This document shows positions 27,430 to 36,405 of a stretch of 64,000 bases of DNA, piece after piece (within the stretch, counting starts at the first letter, position 1; every line of letters begins with the position of its first letter). The position numbers and the translations under genes are program-made. Under the pieces are notes generated by a model. The model was not told the DNA's origin, did no database searches, and worked only from the letters and a program-made list of their open reading frames with translations. Source of the stretch: Leptotrichia buccalis C-1013-b (GTDB lineage: Bacteria > Fusobacteriota > Fusobacteriia > Fusobacteriales > Leptotrichiaceae); NCBI RefSeq assembly GCF_000023905.1, contig NC_013192.1, forward strand, positions 124,001 through 188,000, read 5' to 3'.

Positions 27430-28143
27430 ATGATAAATATGCCGGAAAGATATGAAATTAATCAGGAAATAAAATTGAAAAATCTTATTCTAAAGGAATT
27501 TAAGCCTATTGAAAAAAAGAAAATAAAAGAATATATAAAATCAGTAACATTGAAATATATGATAAATGATGAGGAGATTCCAAGTGTAGAAGATGAAAAA
27601 TATAATTTTAAGGTAATTCAGTATTTTGATTTTGAAATAACTGATATAAAAAAAGCTGGATTTCTTGCCAATCTATATCAAGAATCAATTAAATCGCCAT
27701 GTATATTAAGATTTTACGATAATTCAAAAGAGTTGTATTCACTAGCTTTAAAAAGATTAAATCAAAATGATAGAAATGAAATAGTAGTTACAGATACTGT
27801 AATGACTGAAACATTTGATTTGTCAATGTCAGGTTCAGCAAAAAGGGAAGTGGAAAGAGTTTTAGACTATTCTAAAATCCTGAATCGAACTAACAAAGTT
27901 AATTTTTATTCAGAAATATTTATAAAAAATTACATTTTAAAAAATCGGAAGTATTATCAAAAGTCAGGAAATATTTTAGAAAGTTTAATATGGTATGACA
28001 GAAACAAAACGATTAATGTTTTTGAAAATTTTAAAAATCTTGTGATGTACAAGGAAAAAATAAAATCAACTATTAGAAATAGTGAGAAAGTAGAAATTAA
28101 TAAAAAAATCAGAGAGATAATTTCTGAATTGGATAAATATTAG
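27430..28143 (+). CDS. DUF4391 family protein
   Basis: This 237-aa protein starts directly after the helicase stop codon. The PERYEINQEIKLKNLI opening, the IQYFDFEITDIKKAGFLANLYQESIKSPCILRF core and the later VVTDTVMTETFDLS stretch match what I recall of DUF4391. That family is commonly encoded between an SNF2-type helicase and a type III methyltransferase. The biochemical function is unknown. It is probably a required accessory protein of the system. A second in-frame ATG at 27439 is also possible. Confidence 0.7.
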   Translation: MINMPERYEINQEIKLKNLILKEFKPIEKKKIKEYIKSVTLKYMINDEEIPSVEDEKYNFKVIQYFDFEITDIKKAGFLANLYQESIKSPCILRFYDNSKELYSLALKRLNQNDRNEIVVTDTVMTETFDLSMSGSAKREVERVLDYSKILNRTNKVNFYSEIFIKNYILKNRKYYQKSGNILESLIWYDRNKTINVFENFKNLVMYKEKIKSTIRNSEKVEINKKIREIISELDKY

Positions 28144-28158
28144 AATTTTGGAGGAAAA

Positions 28159-30120
28159 ATGGAAAATAATAAAATAAAAAAAGAGATAAATGACATAGTA
28201 AATGACAATTTAAAAGCACTGGAGCAATTATTTCCATCTGCTGTAAAGGATGGACAGCTGGATATAAAGGCATTGAAGGAAGAGCTGGGAGATTTTGAAG
28301 AAGTAACAACTGAAAAATATGAGTTAAACTGGTCAGGGAAACAAAATGCAAAAAAAATAGTACAGCAGGGAATTGGAAACAAAACATTGAAATTTGTAGC
28401 AAAAGATAGTAAAAATGCTGATACAACAGAAAATATCTATATCGAGGGAGATAATCTGGAAGTATTGAAACTGTTAAGACAGAATTATTACAACTCAATA
28501 AAAATGATATATATTGACCCGCCGTATAATACAGGAAATGATTTTGTCTACAATGATACTTTTAAAATGGATAAGGAAGAAAGTGACAAGGCAGAGGGAA
28601 TAATATCAGAAAATAACGAAAAACTGCAAAAAAATCAGAAGTCAACTAACAGATACCATGCAAACTGGCTGAATATGATGTATCCAAGATTGAAACTGGC
28701 TAGAGATTTACTTACTGATGATGGCGTTATATTTATAAGTATTGATGATAATGAGCAGGCTAACCTGAAGAGATTGTGTGATGAGATTTTTGGGGAGGAG
28801 AATTTTGTAGAAATATTTAGTTGGCAAAAAACTTCAACACCTCCTAATTTATCTAAGAAAACTAAAAAAAGTGTGGAATATATTTTATGTTATCAGAAAA
28901 ATGAATGTAAAACTTTAAAAGGACTAGTAAAAGAAAGTAAAAGTACTAATGGATTAATGAATCAATCAAATTCAATAGGAACTTTGGTATTTCCGCATGA
29001 AAGTGTTGAAACTTCAATAAAAAATGAGAAGTTAGAAAAAGGAATATATGGAACAGAGAGTTATGTTATAGAACTTTTAAGTGATGTAGAAATTAGGAAT
29101 GGAAAATTTTTGAATGATATAATATTAAAAGGGAAATTTAAATGGAGTCAAGATTATTTAGAAGAGCAAATAAAATTAGGAACAAAAATTTTTATAAAGA
29201 CAAAAGCATTGTCTCCATCATATGAAAAAGAAGAATACGATCCTGAAAAACCATGGAATATAATAGATAAAAATTTTGGCGTTGGAACAAATGAGAATGC
29301 TTCAGATGAATTAGATAATTTATTTTATAAAAATTTTTCAGATAAATTATATCCAAAACCAACAAGTTTAATTACATATTTATTAAATATGTTAGAATTA
29401 GAAAACAACATTATTCTTGATTTTTTCTCAGGCTCAGCAACAACAGCTCATGCCATTATGCAGTTAAACAGTGAAGATGATGGAAACAGAAAATATATAA
29501 TGGTTCAGTTACCTGAAACTACTGATGAAAAATCAGAAGCATTTAAGGCAGGGTATAAAAATATAGCAGATATTGGAAAAGAAAGGATCAGACGTGCTGG
29601 AGAAAAGATAAAACAGGAAATAGAAGAATATAATTCTAATTTGAAACTGGAAGAAGAGCCTAAAAAAGTTCCAGATATTGGATTTAAAGTATTTAAAGTA
29701 GATGATACAAATATAAAATGGTATGACTTGGAAAATTTCAATGAAGAAAGTCAATATTCTTTTGATGACCCTGATTCATTGGATTTTGTACTTGGAAGCA
29801 ATGATATTGATATTGTTTATGAAATAATGTTAAGACAGAATGATGTTCCGTTGTCAGAAAATCTGGAAGTGTTGACAAATATTGGAAATAGAACTTATCT
29901 GTATGCAAGTACATATCTGATTTGCCTTGAAACAGAAATAACAGAGGAAATGGTAGAAAAATTAGCTTCATTAGAGCCGTTACCAATAAAATTTGTATTC
30001 AGAGATTCAGCATTTAAGGATAATATTTCATTGAAGGATGAGACTTTTAGGAAGTTGAGAAGTTTGATTGAGAGAAATTCGGGAGAGAGTAAGGTTAGTT
30101 ATAGGGTTGAGTTTATTTAA
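28159..30120 (+). CDS. mod: Type III restriction-modification DNA methyltransferase (Mod)
   Basis: This SAM-dependent N6-adenine methyltransferase gives the Res-Mod complex its target site. The motif order is beta class: DPPYNTG (catalytic, residues 120-126) precedes the SAM-binding FFSGSATTAHA (about 420-430). The region between, about 215-400, is the target recognition domain and is more AT-rich than its flanks, as expected for a swapped module. The length is 653 aa, normal for the family. No simple-sequence repeat that would allow phase variation is visible. GGAGG precedes the ATG by 5 nt. Confidence 0.93.
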   Translation: MENNKIKKEINDIVNDNLKALEQLFPSAVKDGQLDIKALKEELGDFEEVTTEKYELNWSGKQNAKKIVQQGIGNKTLKFVAKDSKNADTTENIYIEGDNLEVLKLLRQNYYNSIKMIYIDPPYNTGNDFVYNDTFKMDKEESDKAEGIISENNEKLQKNQKSTNRYHANWLNMMYPRLKLARDLLTDDGVIFISIDDNEQANLKRLCDEIFGEENFVEIFSWQKTSTPPNLSKKTKKSVEYILCYQKNECKTLKGLVKESKSTNGLMNQSNSIGTLVFPHESVETSIKNEKLEKGIYGTESYVIELLSDVEIRNGKFLNDIILKGKFKWSQDYLEEQIKLGTKIFIKTKALSPSYEKEEYDPEKPWNIIDKNFGVGTNENASDELDNLFYKNFSDKLYPKPTSLITYLLNMLELENNIILDFFSGSATTAHAIMQLNSEDDGNRKYIMVQLPETTDEKSEAFKAGYKNIADIGKERIRRAGEKIKQEIEEYNSNLKLEEEPKKVPDIGFKVFKVDDTNIKWYDLENFNEESQYSFDDPDSLDFVLGSNDIDIVYEIMLRQNDVPLSENLEVLTNIGNRTYLYASTYLICLETEITEEMVEKLASLEPLPIKFVFRDSAFKDNISLKDETFRKLRSLIERNSGESKVSYRVEFI

Positions 30121-30153
30121 GGGAAGGAAATTAGGAAGGAAATAGATTTAAAA

Positions 30154-30861
30154 ATGGAAGAAAATTTTGAAAAAAAATTAGAAAATTTATTAAATGAGAT
30201 TCAAAAATTTTCGGATGAAGTTAGATTTGAATATGATTTAGGAACTATGAAAATATTAGTTTGTGAAACAGAAAAAGAATTTTGGGAAAAATATTATGAA
30301 TTTTATAATAAAAATGGAAATTATGCAAAATTTTTAGAATATAAAGAAAAGTTTAAAGATATAAATAATGAACTTTCTAATGAAAATAAAAATATTCAAA
30401 TTAATGAAACAATAGAAAAAATATACAACACATTTGATTACATAACATATATATTAAATATATATGAAAAACAATTAAGAGAAAATGAAATAGATTACGG
30501 ATTGAAAAAAATAAAGAAGTATAAAAATATTTTTCAAAATCAGAGAGCACAGATAGAATATTTAAAGAAAAATTATAAAAAAATATCAGATGAACAAAAA
30601 GAATACGATAGAAAAATATTAGAAATAATGGGGGTATTTTTAACAATTTTTTCTGTAATAGGATTTGGAGTTTCAAGTATTGCTAAAGAAAATACAAATA
30701 TTTCAACTGTATTTATGATTTATGGTGTTATTTTAATGACTATGAGCAGTCTATTTTATCTAATTAATTTTGATAAAAATTTTAAAGAGAAACTTTTAAA
30801 AATATCAGTTCCATTGATGATTGGAATATTATTAATAATATTTGGAAAATATATACTATAA
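30154..30861 (+). CDS. Coiled-coil membrane protein of unknown function
   Basis: This 235-aa protein has about 150 residues of charged, Lys/Glu-rich helix with coiled-coil character. At the C-terminus are three membrane segments (about 159-178, 188-207 and 216-234). It follows mod by 33 bp and is probably cotranscribed. The layout of a cytoplasmic helical sensor followed by a membrane block is seen in several defence effectors, but no named family is recognised and this role is a guess. Confidence 0.55.
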   Translation: MEENFEKKLENLLNEIQKFSDEVRFEYDLGTMKILVCETEKEFWEKYYEFYNKNGNYAKFLEYKEKFKDINNELSNENKNIQINETIEKIYNTFDYITYILNIYEKQLRENEIDYGLKKIKKYKNIFQNQRAQIEYLKKNYKKISDEQKEYDRKILEIMGVFLTIFSVIGFGVSSIAKENTNISTVFMIYGVILMTMSSLFYLINFDKNFKEKLLKISVPLMIGILLIIFGKYIL

Positions 30862-30875
30862 AGTAATCTGTCAGA

Positions 30876-30983
30876 GCATTTTTAGGTGCAGTCGAAACTG
30901 TTTGAGCATAGCGAGTTTTTCGGCTGTGCATAAAAATGTCGTAGACTAGCGTGGGTCAAGGGAGAAGGCGATGTTCTCCCTTG
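30876..30983 (+). ncRNA. Structured element, copy 3 of 3
   Basis: The sequence at 30876-30896 (GCATTTTTAGGTGCAGTCGAA core) pairs along its whole length with 30918-30940 (TTCGGCTGTGCATAAAAATG core). The loop begins with AACTGTTTGA (30896-30905) and ends GCGAG. GTCGTAGACTAGC follows, then a perfect terminator-like hairpin CAAGGGAGAA/TTCTCCCTTG (30957-30983) around GGCGATG. It begins 15 nt after the membrane-protein gene. The last hairpin lacks a T-run. This is the clearest of the three copies. Confidence 0.6.
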
Positions 30984-31051
30984 TTAAAGAATGGACAATG
31001 ACAACTAAATAAAAGAGACAAAAAATCATTACAAAGAAAGGACAGTTAAAA

Positions 31052-31453
31052 ATGATTGTAAATCTATTTATGGGATTAATTTTAATGGCTTCTACATTTC
31101 TTACAGGTGGTTTGGGTTTAGGCATAATTTATATTATGGAATACTTTAGAAAGAAAACGAAAGAGAATACAGGAAAAGAAAATGAGTTATTGTTCATTAT
31201 TTTAGGTTTAATAATTTATATGATATATCAGTTTTGGTTTTACATAATGCTTGAATCGGAAGGAATTATTTCTTTTTACTGGTCAACATTAGGTAGTTGG
31301 ATTTATTTTGAATTTTCTAAAATTGGAATGCTAGAGAATATGAAGAAAACAGGTGGAGATACAAGTTTTCTCGATAAAAATAAATATTTGCTTTATTTAA
31401 TTTTGGTAATATTTTGTATTATTAATGTTATTGTGTATGAGTGCATTAAATAA
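31052..31453 (+). CDS. Small membrane protein of unknown function
   Basis: This 133-aa protein has about four hydrophobic segments (near 4-28, 46-66, 70-88 and 112-131). The start has an AAAGGA site 10 nt upstream. It lies alone between the structured element and the antitoxin gene. No family is recognised, and it may belong to the restriction island or be unrelated. Confidence 0.5.
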   Translation: MIVNLFMGLILMASTFLTGGLGLGIIYIMEYFRKKTKENTGKENELLFIILGLIIYMIYQFWFYIMLESEGIISFYWSTLGSWIYFEFSKIGMLENMKKTGGDTSFLDKNKYLLYLILVIFCIINVIVYECIK

Positions 31454-31561
31454 AAGAAATGACTTTAATACAATGTATGTATATTGTATATTTTTTGTAA
31501 AGAAAATAATTGACAAAATGAAAGTTATGGAGTATACTTGCAATTAAGGAGAGTGATTAAT

Positions 31562-31822
31562 ATGGCACAGGCAATGATTAATTTTCGTATTGATGAAAAT
31601 ATCAAAAAAGAAATGGAAAAAATATGCCGTGAAATGGGAATGTCAATGACAACTGCATTTACGATATTTGCCACTAAAGTTACTAAAGAAAAAAGAATAC
31701 CTTTTGAAATTACTGCAGATCCGTTTTATTCTGAAAGTAATATGAGATATTTAGAAAAAGTTATTGCAGATATTGAATCAGGAAAAGCAAAATTAGTAGA
31801 ACATGATTTAATAGAAGAATAA
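31562..31822 (+). CDS. RelB/DinJ-family antitoxin, apparently without a partner toxin
   Basis: This 86-aa protein has a ribbon-helix-helix N-terminus (MINFRIDENIKKEMEKICRE) and the GMSMTTAFTIFATKVTKEKRIPFEI core typical of RelB/DinJ antitoxins. The C-terminal half is acidic and suited to wrap a toxin. The start at 31562 follows AAGGAGAG; an earlier in-frame start at 31538 lies upstream of that site. The usual RelE/YafQ toxin should follow directly, but the next 120 bp hold none. A -35/-10-like TTGACA (31510) and TATACT (31532) lie just upstream. Confidence 0.8.
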   Translation: MAQAMINFRIDENIKKEMEKICREMGMSMTTAFTIFATKVTKEKRIPFEITADPFYSESNMRYLEKVIADIESGKAKLVEHDLIEE

Positions 31823-31947
31823 AGAAAATCCTTTTATTGCTTTAATCTTTAGATTATATGTTAGAAATCCAATTGACACTCTAAAATATATATGATATTA
31901 TAAAAATGAAAATAAAAATAAGATTAAAAAAAGGGAGAGTGGTAATT

Positions 31948-32130
31948 ATGGCTACAGAAAGTATATTACTTGATGCTTTGAGAATTCCAGCAAGATATGC
32001 AGATGAAGTACTGGAAGCAATGGAAAGTAAAAAGAAAGTTAAGAAACTTGATGTTGATTTTGAAATTGTAGATGACCCAGAAGAAATTTTGAGGATAGCA
32101 AAGAATTTTGGATATAAAGAAAAAGAGTGA
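31948..32130 (+). CDS. Small protein upstream of GNAT, candidate antitoxin
   Basis: This 60-aa protein contains ALRIPARYADEVLEAMESKK and an acidic C-terminal half. The start at 31948 is chosen for its GGGAGAG site; an in-frame ATG at 31906 is further upstream. The gene overlaps the next gene by 23 bp, an arrangement typical of toxin-antitoxin pairs. I do not recognise a family. Its size, acidity and coupling make an antitoxin role plausible. Confidence 0.55.
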   Translation: MATESILLDALRIPARYADEVLEAMESKKKVKKLDVDFEIVDDPEEILRIAKNFGYKEKE

Positions 32131-32710
32131 AACTATATCATTGCAGAAATTAAGAGAAAAATTGAAAGACGATGACTTTATAAAAGAAAAAATTTTAAAG
32201 ACTTTTAGAAGTAGAGATAGAAATAGTATTGAGGATTTTCTACATAATAAAGCTATAGATTTTGAGAAAAAATCACTTTCTGCAACACATATTATTTACA
32301 ATAAAGAGGGAACGGAAATATTGGGGTATTTTACATTTGCAAATAAGAGTTTAATTATTGAAAAAGAAAATTTTCTTAGTCTTAGTAAGACACAGCAGAA
32401 AAGATTTTCACAGAGTGGAAGAAGATTGAAAGACGGAAGTTATGTTGTAAACAGTTTTTTGCTGGCACAAATAGGGAAAAATTATAATGTTTCTGATAAA
32501 AATATGATAACAGGTAATGAAATAATATCGCTAGCACATGAATTATTATTAATTGTGAAAAAAATTATAAATACAAAATATTTATGGCTGGAATGTGAAG
32601 ATAACAGTTCACTGATAAGATTTTATTCAAATTATGGGTTCAATCTGATAAAAGAATTTAGTTCAGAAAACAAATTAAGAACAATGATACTAAGATTAGA
32701 TAATTTTTAA
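32108..32710 (+). CDS. GNAT-family acetyltransferase, candidate toxin
   Basis: The 200-aa reading frame ends in a GNAT signature LWLECEDNSSLIRFYSNYGF, the acetyl-CoA-proximal beta5 region common in TacT/AtaT-type toxins. THIIYNKEGTEILGYFTFANK is the beta2-beta3 hairpin. The start is uncertain: TTG at 32108 overlaps the upstream gene and TTG at 32141 is an alternative; neither has an ideal site, and coupling to the upstream stop codon is likely. GNAT toxins acetylate the amino acid on charged tRNA. The pairing with the 60-aa upstream protein is inferred. Confidence 0.65.
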   Translation: MDIKKKSETISLQKLREKLKDDDFIKEKILKTFRSRDRNSIEDFLHNKAIDFEKKSLSATHIIYNKEGTEILGYFTFANKSLIIEKENFLSLSKTQQKRFSQSGRRLKDGSYVVNSFLLAQIGKNYNVSDKNMITGNEIISLAHELLLIVKKIINTKYLWLECEDNSSLIRFYSNYGFNLIKEFSSENKLRTMILRLDNF

Positions 32711-32726
32711 AAATAAAATTTTTAAA

Positions 32727-32766
32727 AGTCTCTTTTATCAAAAAAGATAATTGAGGCTTTTTTATT
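32727..32766 (+). terminator. Terminator after the GNAT gene
   Basis: AAGTCTCTTTTATC pairs with GATAATTGAGGCTT and is followed by TTTTTTATT. It separates the toxin-antitoxin cassette from res. Confidence 0.75.
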
Positions 32767-32790
32767 GTCAAAAAAGAAGGAGGAATGTAA

Positions 32791-35700
32791 ATGTCAAATA
32801 AAATAATATTTCAGTTTGATGATAATTTGGAATATCAGAAAAAGGCGGTAAACTCTGTTGTAGAGTTATTTAGAGGATTGCCAAAATCGTTGGATAATAT
32901 TTATGCTGAAAGAATAAGAAAAACAAGACTTATGGAAAAAGATCCTGTGAGAAATATTGATATTGTTAGAGGGAATAAACTTTTTCAGAATTTGAAAAAA
33001 GTTCAGTTGAAAAATGGACTGTTTACCAATGAAAAGGCTTACAGCAAGCACGAGCGAGATTTTACAGTCGAGATGGAAACTGGAACTGGGAAAACTTATG
33101 TTTATTTGCGTACGATATTGGAGTTGCACAAGGAGTATGGATTTAAGAAATTTATGATTGTAGTTCCATCTGTTGCGATTCGTAAAGGGGTGGAAAAATC
33201 TATTGAACAATTAAGGGAGCATTTTAAAAGGCTATACAATGTGGATTTATCAAAATACAGTTTTATTTATGACAGTAATAATTTAGGAAAAGTAAATAAT
33301 TTTGTGGAAGAGAATAATTTGAGTATCTGTGTTATGAATATTCAAGCGTTTAATAAAGATACGAATAAAATTCGTAAGGATGATGAATATGATAAAAATT
33401 TATGGAGAGATATAAAATTTGTAAGGCCGATTGTGTTAATTGATGAGCCACAGAAAATAGAAGGAACAGCAAATAAAAAATCTCAATCATTGAAGGCAAT
33501 AGATGAACTAGAGCCGTTATTTACACTTCGTTATTCGGCTACACATAAAAATCTGTATAATCAAGTTTATAAATTAGATTCTTATGAGGCGTATAAAAAA
33601 GACTTAGTAAAAAAAATTCGGGTAAAAACAATAAATAGTGTGATTTCTAAAGATTTTCCATATATTAGATATACTTATTTTACAAAAGATTACAAGGCAA
33701 GGATAGAAATGTTTTCTCAAGAGCAAGGGCAAAGTATCAGATTTAGAAGTTTTGATGTGGAAAATGGTTTTTCGTTGTATGAACTTTCTGGAGGATTGCC
33801 TCAGTATAAGGATATGTTTATTGCAGAACAGCCACATAAAGAGAAGGCATTGAAAATTGCTTCGGTTAATGGAGATATTGAACTGAAATTGGGGGAAAGT
33901 AATAAAAAATTGGAAGATAAGGAGATTATCCGTATTCAGATAAATCTTGCGATAGACAATCACTTTAAAAAGCAGTTTGAAATTTTGGAAGAAGGGAAGA
34001 GAATAAAGAGTTTGACACTGTTTTTTATTGATGAGGTTAAGAAAGTTAGGGATAGTGGGGCTTCTGATGGGAGAGGAGTCTATTTGAAAATATTTGACGA
34101 AGAATATTTAAAAATTGTGCAAAAGTATAGGGAAAAAATTGAGAAATATAAAAATTATTTTCCACATTATGAAGATGTGAATTTAGTGAGAGAAGGATAT
34201 TTTGCATTGGATAAGAAAAAAAAGGAAGTTGAGGTGGAATATAAGAAAGAAAACGAAGTGAAGGCAAAATCGCAAGAAGACATTGACAGAGGGATTGAAT
34301 TAATACTGGAGAAAAAAGATGAGCTGATTTCATTTAACGAGCCACTTGCCTTTATTTTTTCTCATTCGGCACTTAGGGAAGGATGGGATAATCCGAATGT
34401 GTTTACATTGTGTACATTGAAAAATGGAAGTAGCGATATAGCCAAAAAGCAGGAAATAGGTAGGGGACTTAGACTTCCTGTAGATGTTAATGGAAATAGA
34501 AGTTTAGATAAAAATGTAAACGAACTTACTGTAATTGCAAATGACAGCTATGAAAACTTTTCAAGAATGCTACAGGAAGATTTTAACAAAAATATAAATA
34601 AAAATGAAGTTACATCGGATCTTTTACTTATTACACTTGAAAAATCAGGAATTCCTAAAATAAAGATTACTTCGGAACTGGTGGATGAATTTAAGAAGGA
34701 ATTAATCGAAAATAAAGTGATGGATTCTAATAATGTCCTATTAAAGAAAACAGAAGAAATAGATGTTAAAAAAATTGAATTTTCAAATGAAACTTTGAAA
34801 GAACATTCTATACAAATTGCTGAAAATTTTGTAAAATATATGGTGGAAAAAGGTTCAAATCGTATCGAAATTGCAAATGGAGATAATGAACCGATTATTA
34901 ATAAAAGAAGAACATTTATTTCTGAAAAAGATTTTGAAAATCTTTTTGAAGAATTAGGGACAAATCTTAGTAAAAAAGCGATTTATAGGTGTAAAATCGA
35001 TAATGAAAAATATATAGAAAGTAGTATAAAAAAAATAAATAACTACATAAGCAATTTTGATTTGAAACAAATTGTGGAAGTAGCAGAATCTAAAGGAGAT
35101 TATGATGAGACAGGAAATTTTAATCTTGAAAAAGACAGTAGCGACAAAGAAATAGAAATATCTAAAATTGAAGTGGCTCCAAAAAGTGATTTTGAAATAG
35201 CAAATTACATAATGTATCACACAATGCTCCCAAGATTAGCAATATTAAAAATAATAAGTGGACTTGAAAAAGAAAAAAGAGAAGCATTGAATATTCAAGA
35301 TGTGCTGGAAAATGTAACTGAAATATTGCTTGAAAACTTAAATGAAATGAAAGCTGAAAAAGTTTTTGAATATGAAGTGATAGATGGATATGTGACTGAT
35401 ACAGAGAAAATCTTTGAAGTGGACAATAAAATAAACGAAGAGGATTTTGAAAATAAAAGAAGATTATTCCAAGCTAAAAAAGGTAGTAGAAGTTTAAGTG
35501 ATTATTATAAACTTGATAGTGATGGTGAAAAGGAATTTGCAGAAAAATTGGAAAACGATGAAAATGTATTGTTATTTACAAAACTCAAAAAAGGTGGCTT
35601 TGTAATAGATACTCCATACGGAAACTATTCTCCCGACTGGGCAATCATCTACAGAAATTCTTCAGAAAATAATGAAAACAATGTAGGAATCTATTTTATC

Positions 35701-35859
35701 GTTGAAACAAAGGCAGATAAAGAAGAAAAGGATTTGACAACTGTGGAAAAAAGCAAAATAAAATGTGGAAAACTGCATTTTGAAGCGATCTCGAAGGAGG
35801 TGAAATTTAACTGGGTAAATAATTACGATGATTTTAGAAGAAAATTTGAAATTAAATAA
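32791..35859 (+). CDS. res: Type III restriction enzyme, helicase/endonuclease subunit (Res)
   Basis: This 1022-aa subunit translocates on DNA and cuts between two inversely oriented target sites with Mod. Walker A is METGTGKTYVYL (about 95-106) and the DEAD-like motif is LIDEPQ (around residue 218). The late helicase motifs are SALREGWDNPNVF and QEIGRGLRLPV. The C-terminal PD-(D/E)xK nuclease is intact: D949 in YSPDWAIIY and E972/K974 in VETKAD. It lies 2.7 kb after mod with four genes between, which is unusual because mod and res are normally adjacent. Confidence 0.93.
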   Translation: MSNKIIFQFDDNLEYQKKAVNSVVELFRGLPKSLDNIYAERIRKTRLMEKDPVRNIDIVRGNKLFQNLKKVQLKNGLFTNEKAYSKHERDFTVEMETGTGKTYVYLRTILELHKEYGFKKFMIVVPSVAIRKGVEKSIEQLREHFKRLYNVDLSKYSFIYDSNNLGKVNNFVEENNLSICVMNIQAFNKDTNKIRKDDEYDKNLWRDIKFVRPIVLIDEPQKIEGTANKKSQSLKAIDELEPLFTLRYSATHKNLYNQVYKLDSYEAYKKDLVKKIRVKTINSVISKDFPYIRYTYFTKDYKARIEMFSQEQGQSIRFRSFDVENGFSLYELSGGLPQYKDMFIAEQPHKEKALKIASVNGDIELKLGESNKKLEDKEIIRIQINLAIDNHFKKQFEILEEGKRIKSLTLFFIDEVKKVRDSGASDGRGVYLKIFDEEYLKIVQKYREKIEKYKNYFPHYEDVNLVREGYFALDKKKKEVEVEYKKENEVKAKSQEDIDRGIELILEKKDELISFNEPLAFIFSHSALREGWDNPNVFTLCTLKNGSSDIAKKQEIGRGLRLPVDVNGNRSLDKNVNELTVIANDSYENFSRMLQEDFNKNINKNEVTSDLLLITLEKSGIPKIKITSELVDEFKKELIENKVMDSNNVLLKKTEEIDVKKIEFSNETLKEHSIQIAENFVKYMVEKGSNRIEIANGDNEPIINKRRTFISEKDFENLFEELGTNLSKKAIYRCKIDNEKYIESSIKKINNYISNFDLKQIVEVAESKGDYDETGNFNLEKDSSDKEIEISKIEVAPKSDFEIANYIMYHTMLPRLAILKIISGLEKEKREALNIQDVLENVTEILLENLNEMKAEKVFEYEVIDGYVTDTEKIFEVDNKINEEDFENKRRLFQAKKGSRSLSDYYKLDSDGEKEFAEKLENDENVLLFTKLKKGGFVIDTPYGNYSPDWAIIYRNSSENNENNVGIYFIVETKADKEEKDLTTVEKSKIKCGKLHFEAISKEVKFNWVNNYDDFRRKFEIK

Positions 35860-36126
35860 AAACTAATTGAAGGGAGGTGATAAAAGTGAGCGAAAATCAC
35901 ATAAAGACATAAAATTATCGATTGTAAAGATTCTAATAACAATATAGAACAGCAACTATATATTGAACTATTAGAAAATAATAAATAAAAGTAAAGTATT
36001 TTTAAAGCATTTAAGACTAAAAAAATAAATGCTAAAATATAAAAAAATTGAAGTGGTAAAATATGGCTAAAAATATAATATATATAATAAAAAAAGGTAT
36101 TTATTATGGTAAGGTGGTGTATAATT
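35860..36126. other. Gap after res; no gene found
   Basis: GGGAGGTGATAAAAGTG (35873-35889) looks like a ribosome site and start codon, but the frame stops after eight codons. A second short frame, ending IEQQLYIELLENNK before a stop near 35988, follows out of frame. This may be a frameshifted remnant of a small gene; it is too short to assign. Confidence 0.3.
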
Positions 36127-36339
36127 ATGGTAATAAATAAAAAATTGTCGGAGTTACGGCACTTAAAAGAAAAAATACTAAACATAGAGTGTAACATAAA
36201 TACTTTAAAAAACATAAAAGAAAAATTTGCATTCAATATAATAAAACAGAAAAAAGCACAGTTAAAACAATTAAAAATAGAGTTCCAGCAAGTTCAACAG
36301 GAATTGCACGAACTGTTGGACAAGGAGATGAAACTATGA
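36127..36339 (+). CDS. Small coiled-coil protein of unknown function
   Basis: This 70-aa, almost entirely helical protein has heptad-like Leu/Ile spacing (KLSELRHLKEKILNIE, then QLKQLKIEFQQVQQELHELL). The start at 36127 is chosen because AAGGTGG lies 9 nt upstream; ATG at 36106 is in frame but less well placed. No family is recognised. It lies between res and another small unknown gene at the right end of the island. Confidence 0.5.
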   Translation: MVINKKLSELRHLKEKILNIECNINTLKNIKEKFAFNIIKQKKAQLKQLKIEFQQVQQELHELLDKEMKL

Positions 36340-36405
36340 GTTAAAACATATGTTTAATAAAATTTAAACGTACAACAAACAGCATTAAGACAAGGGAGAG
36401 ATATT

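Noticed and set aside
28159-30120. Phase-variable mod gene
   Set aside because: No homopolymer or tandem short repeat of the kind that drives phase-variable mod genes is visible in or just before the gene.
35873-35912. A very short gene after res with a strong ribosome site
   Set aside because: The frame closes after eight codons and no continuation in one frame exists, so it is recorded only as a possible remnant.
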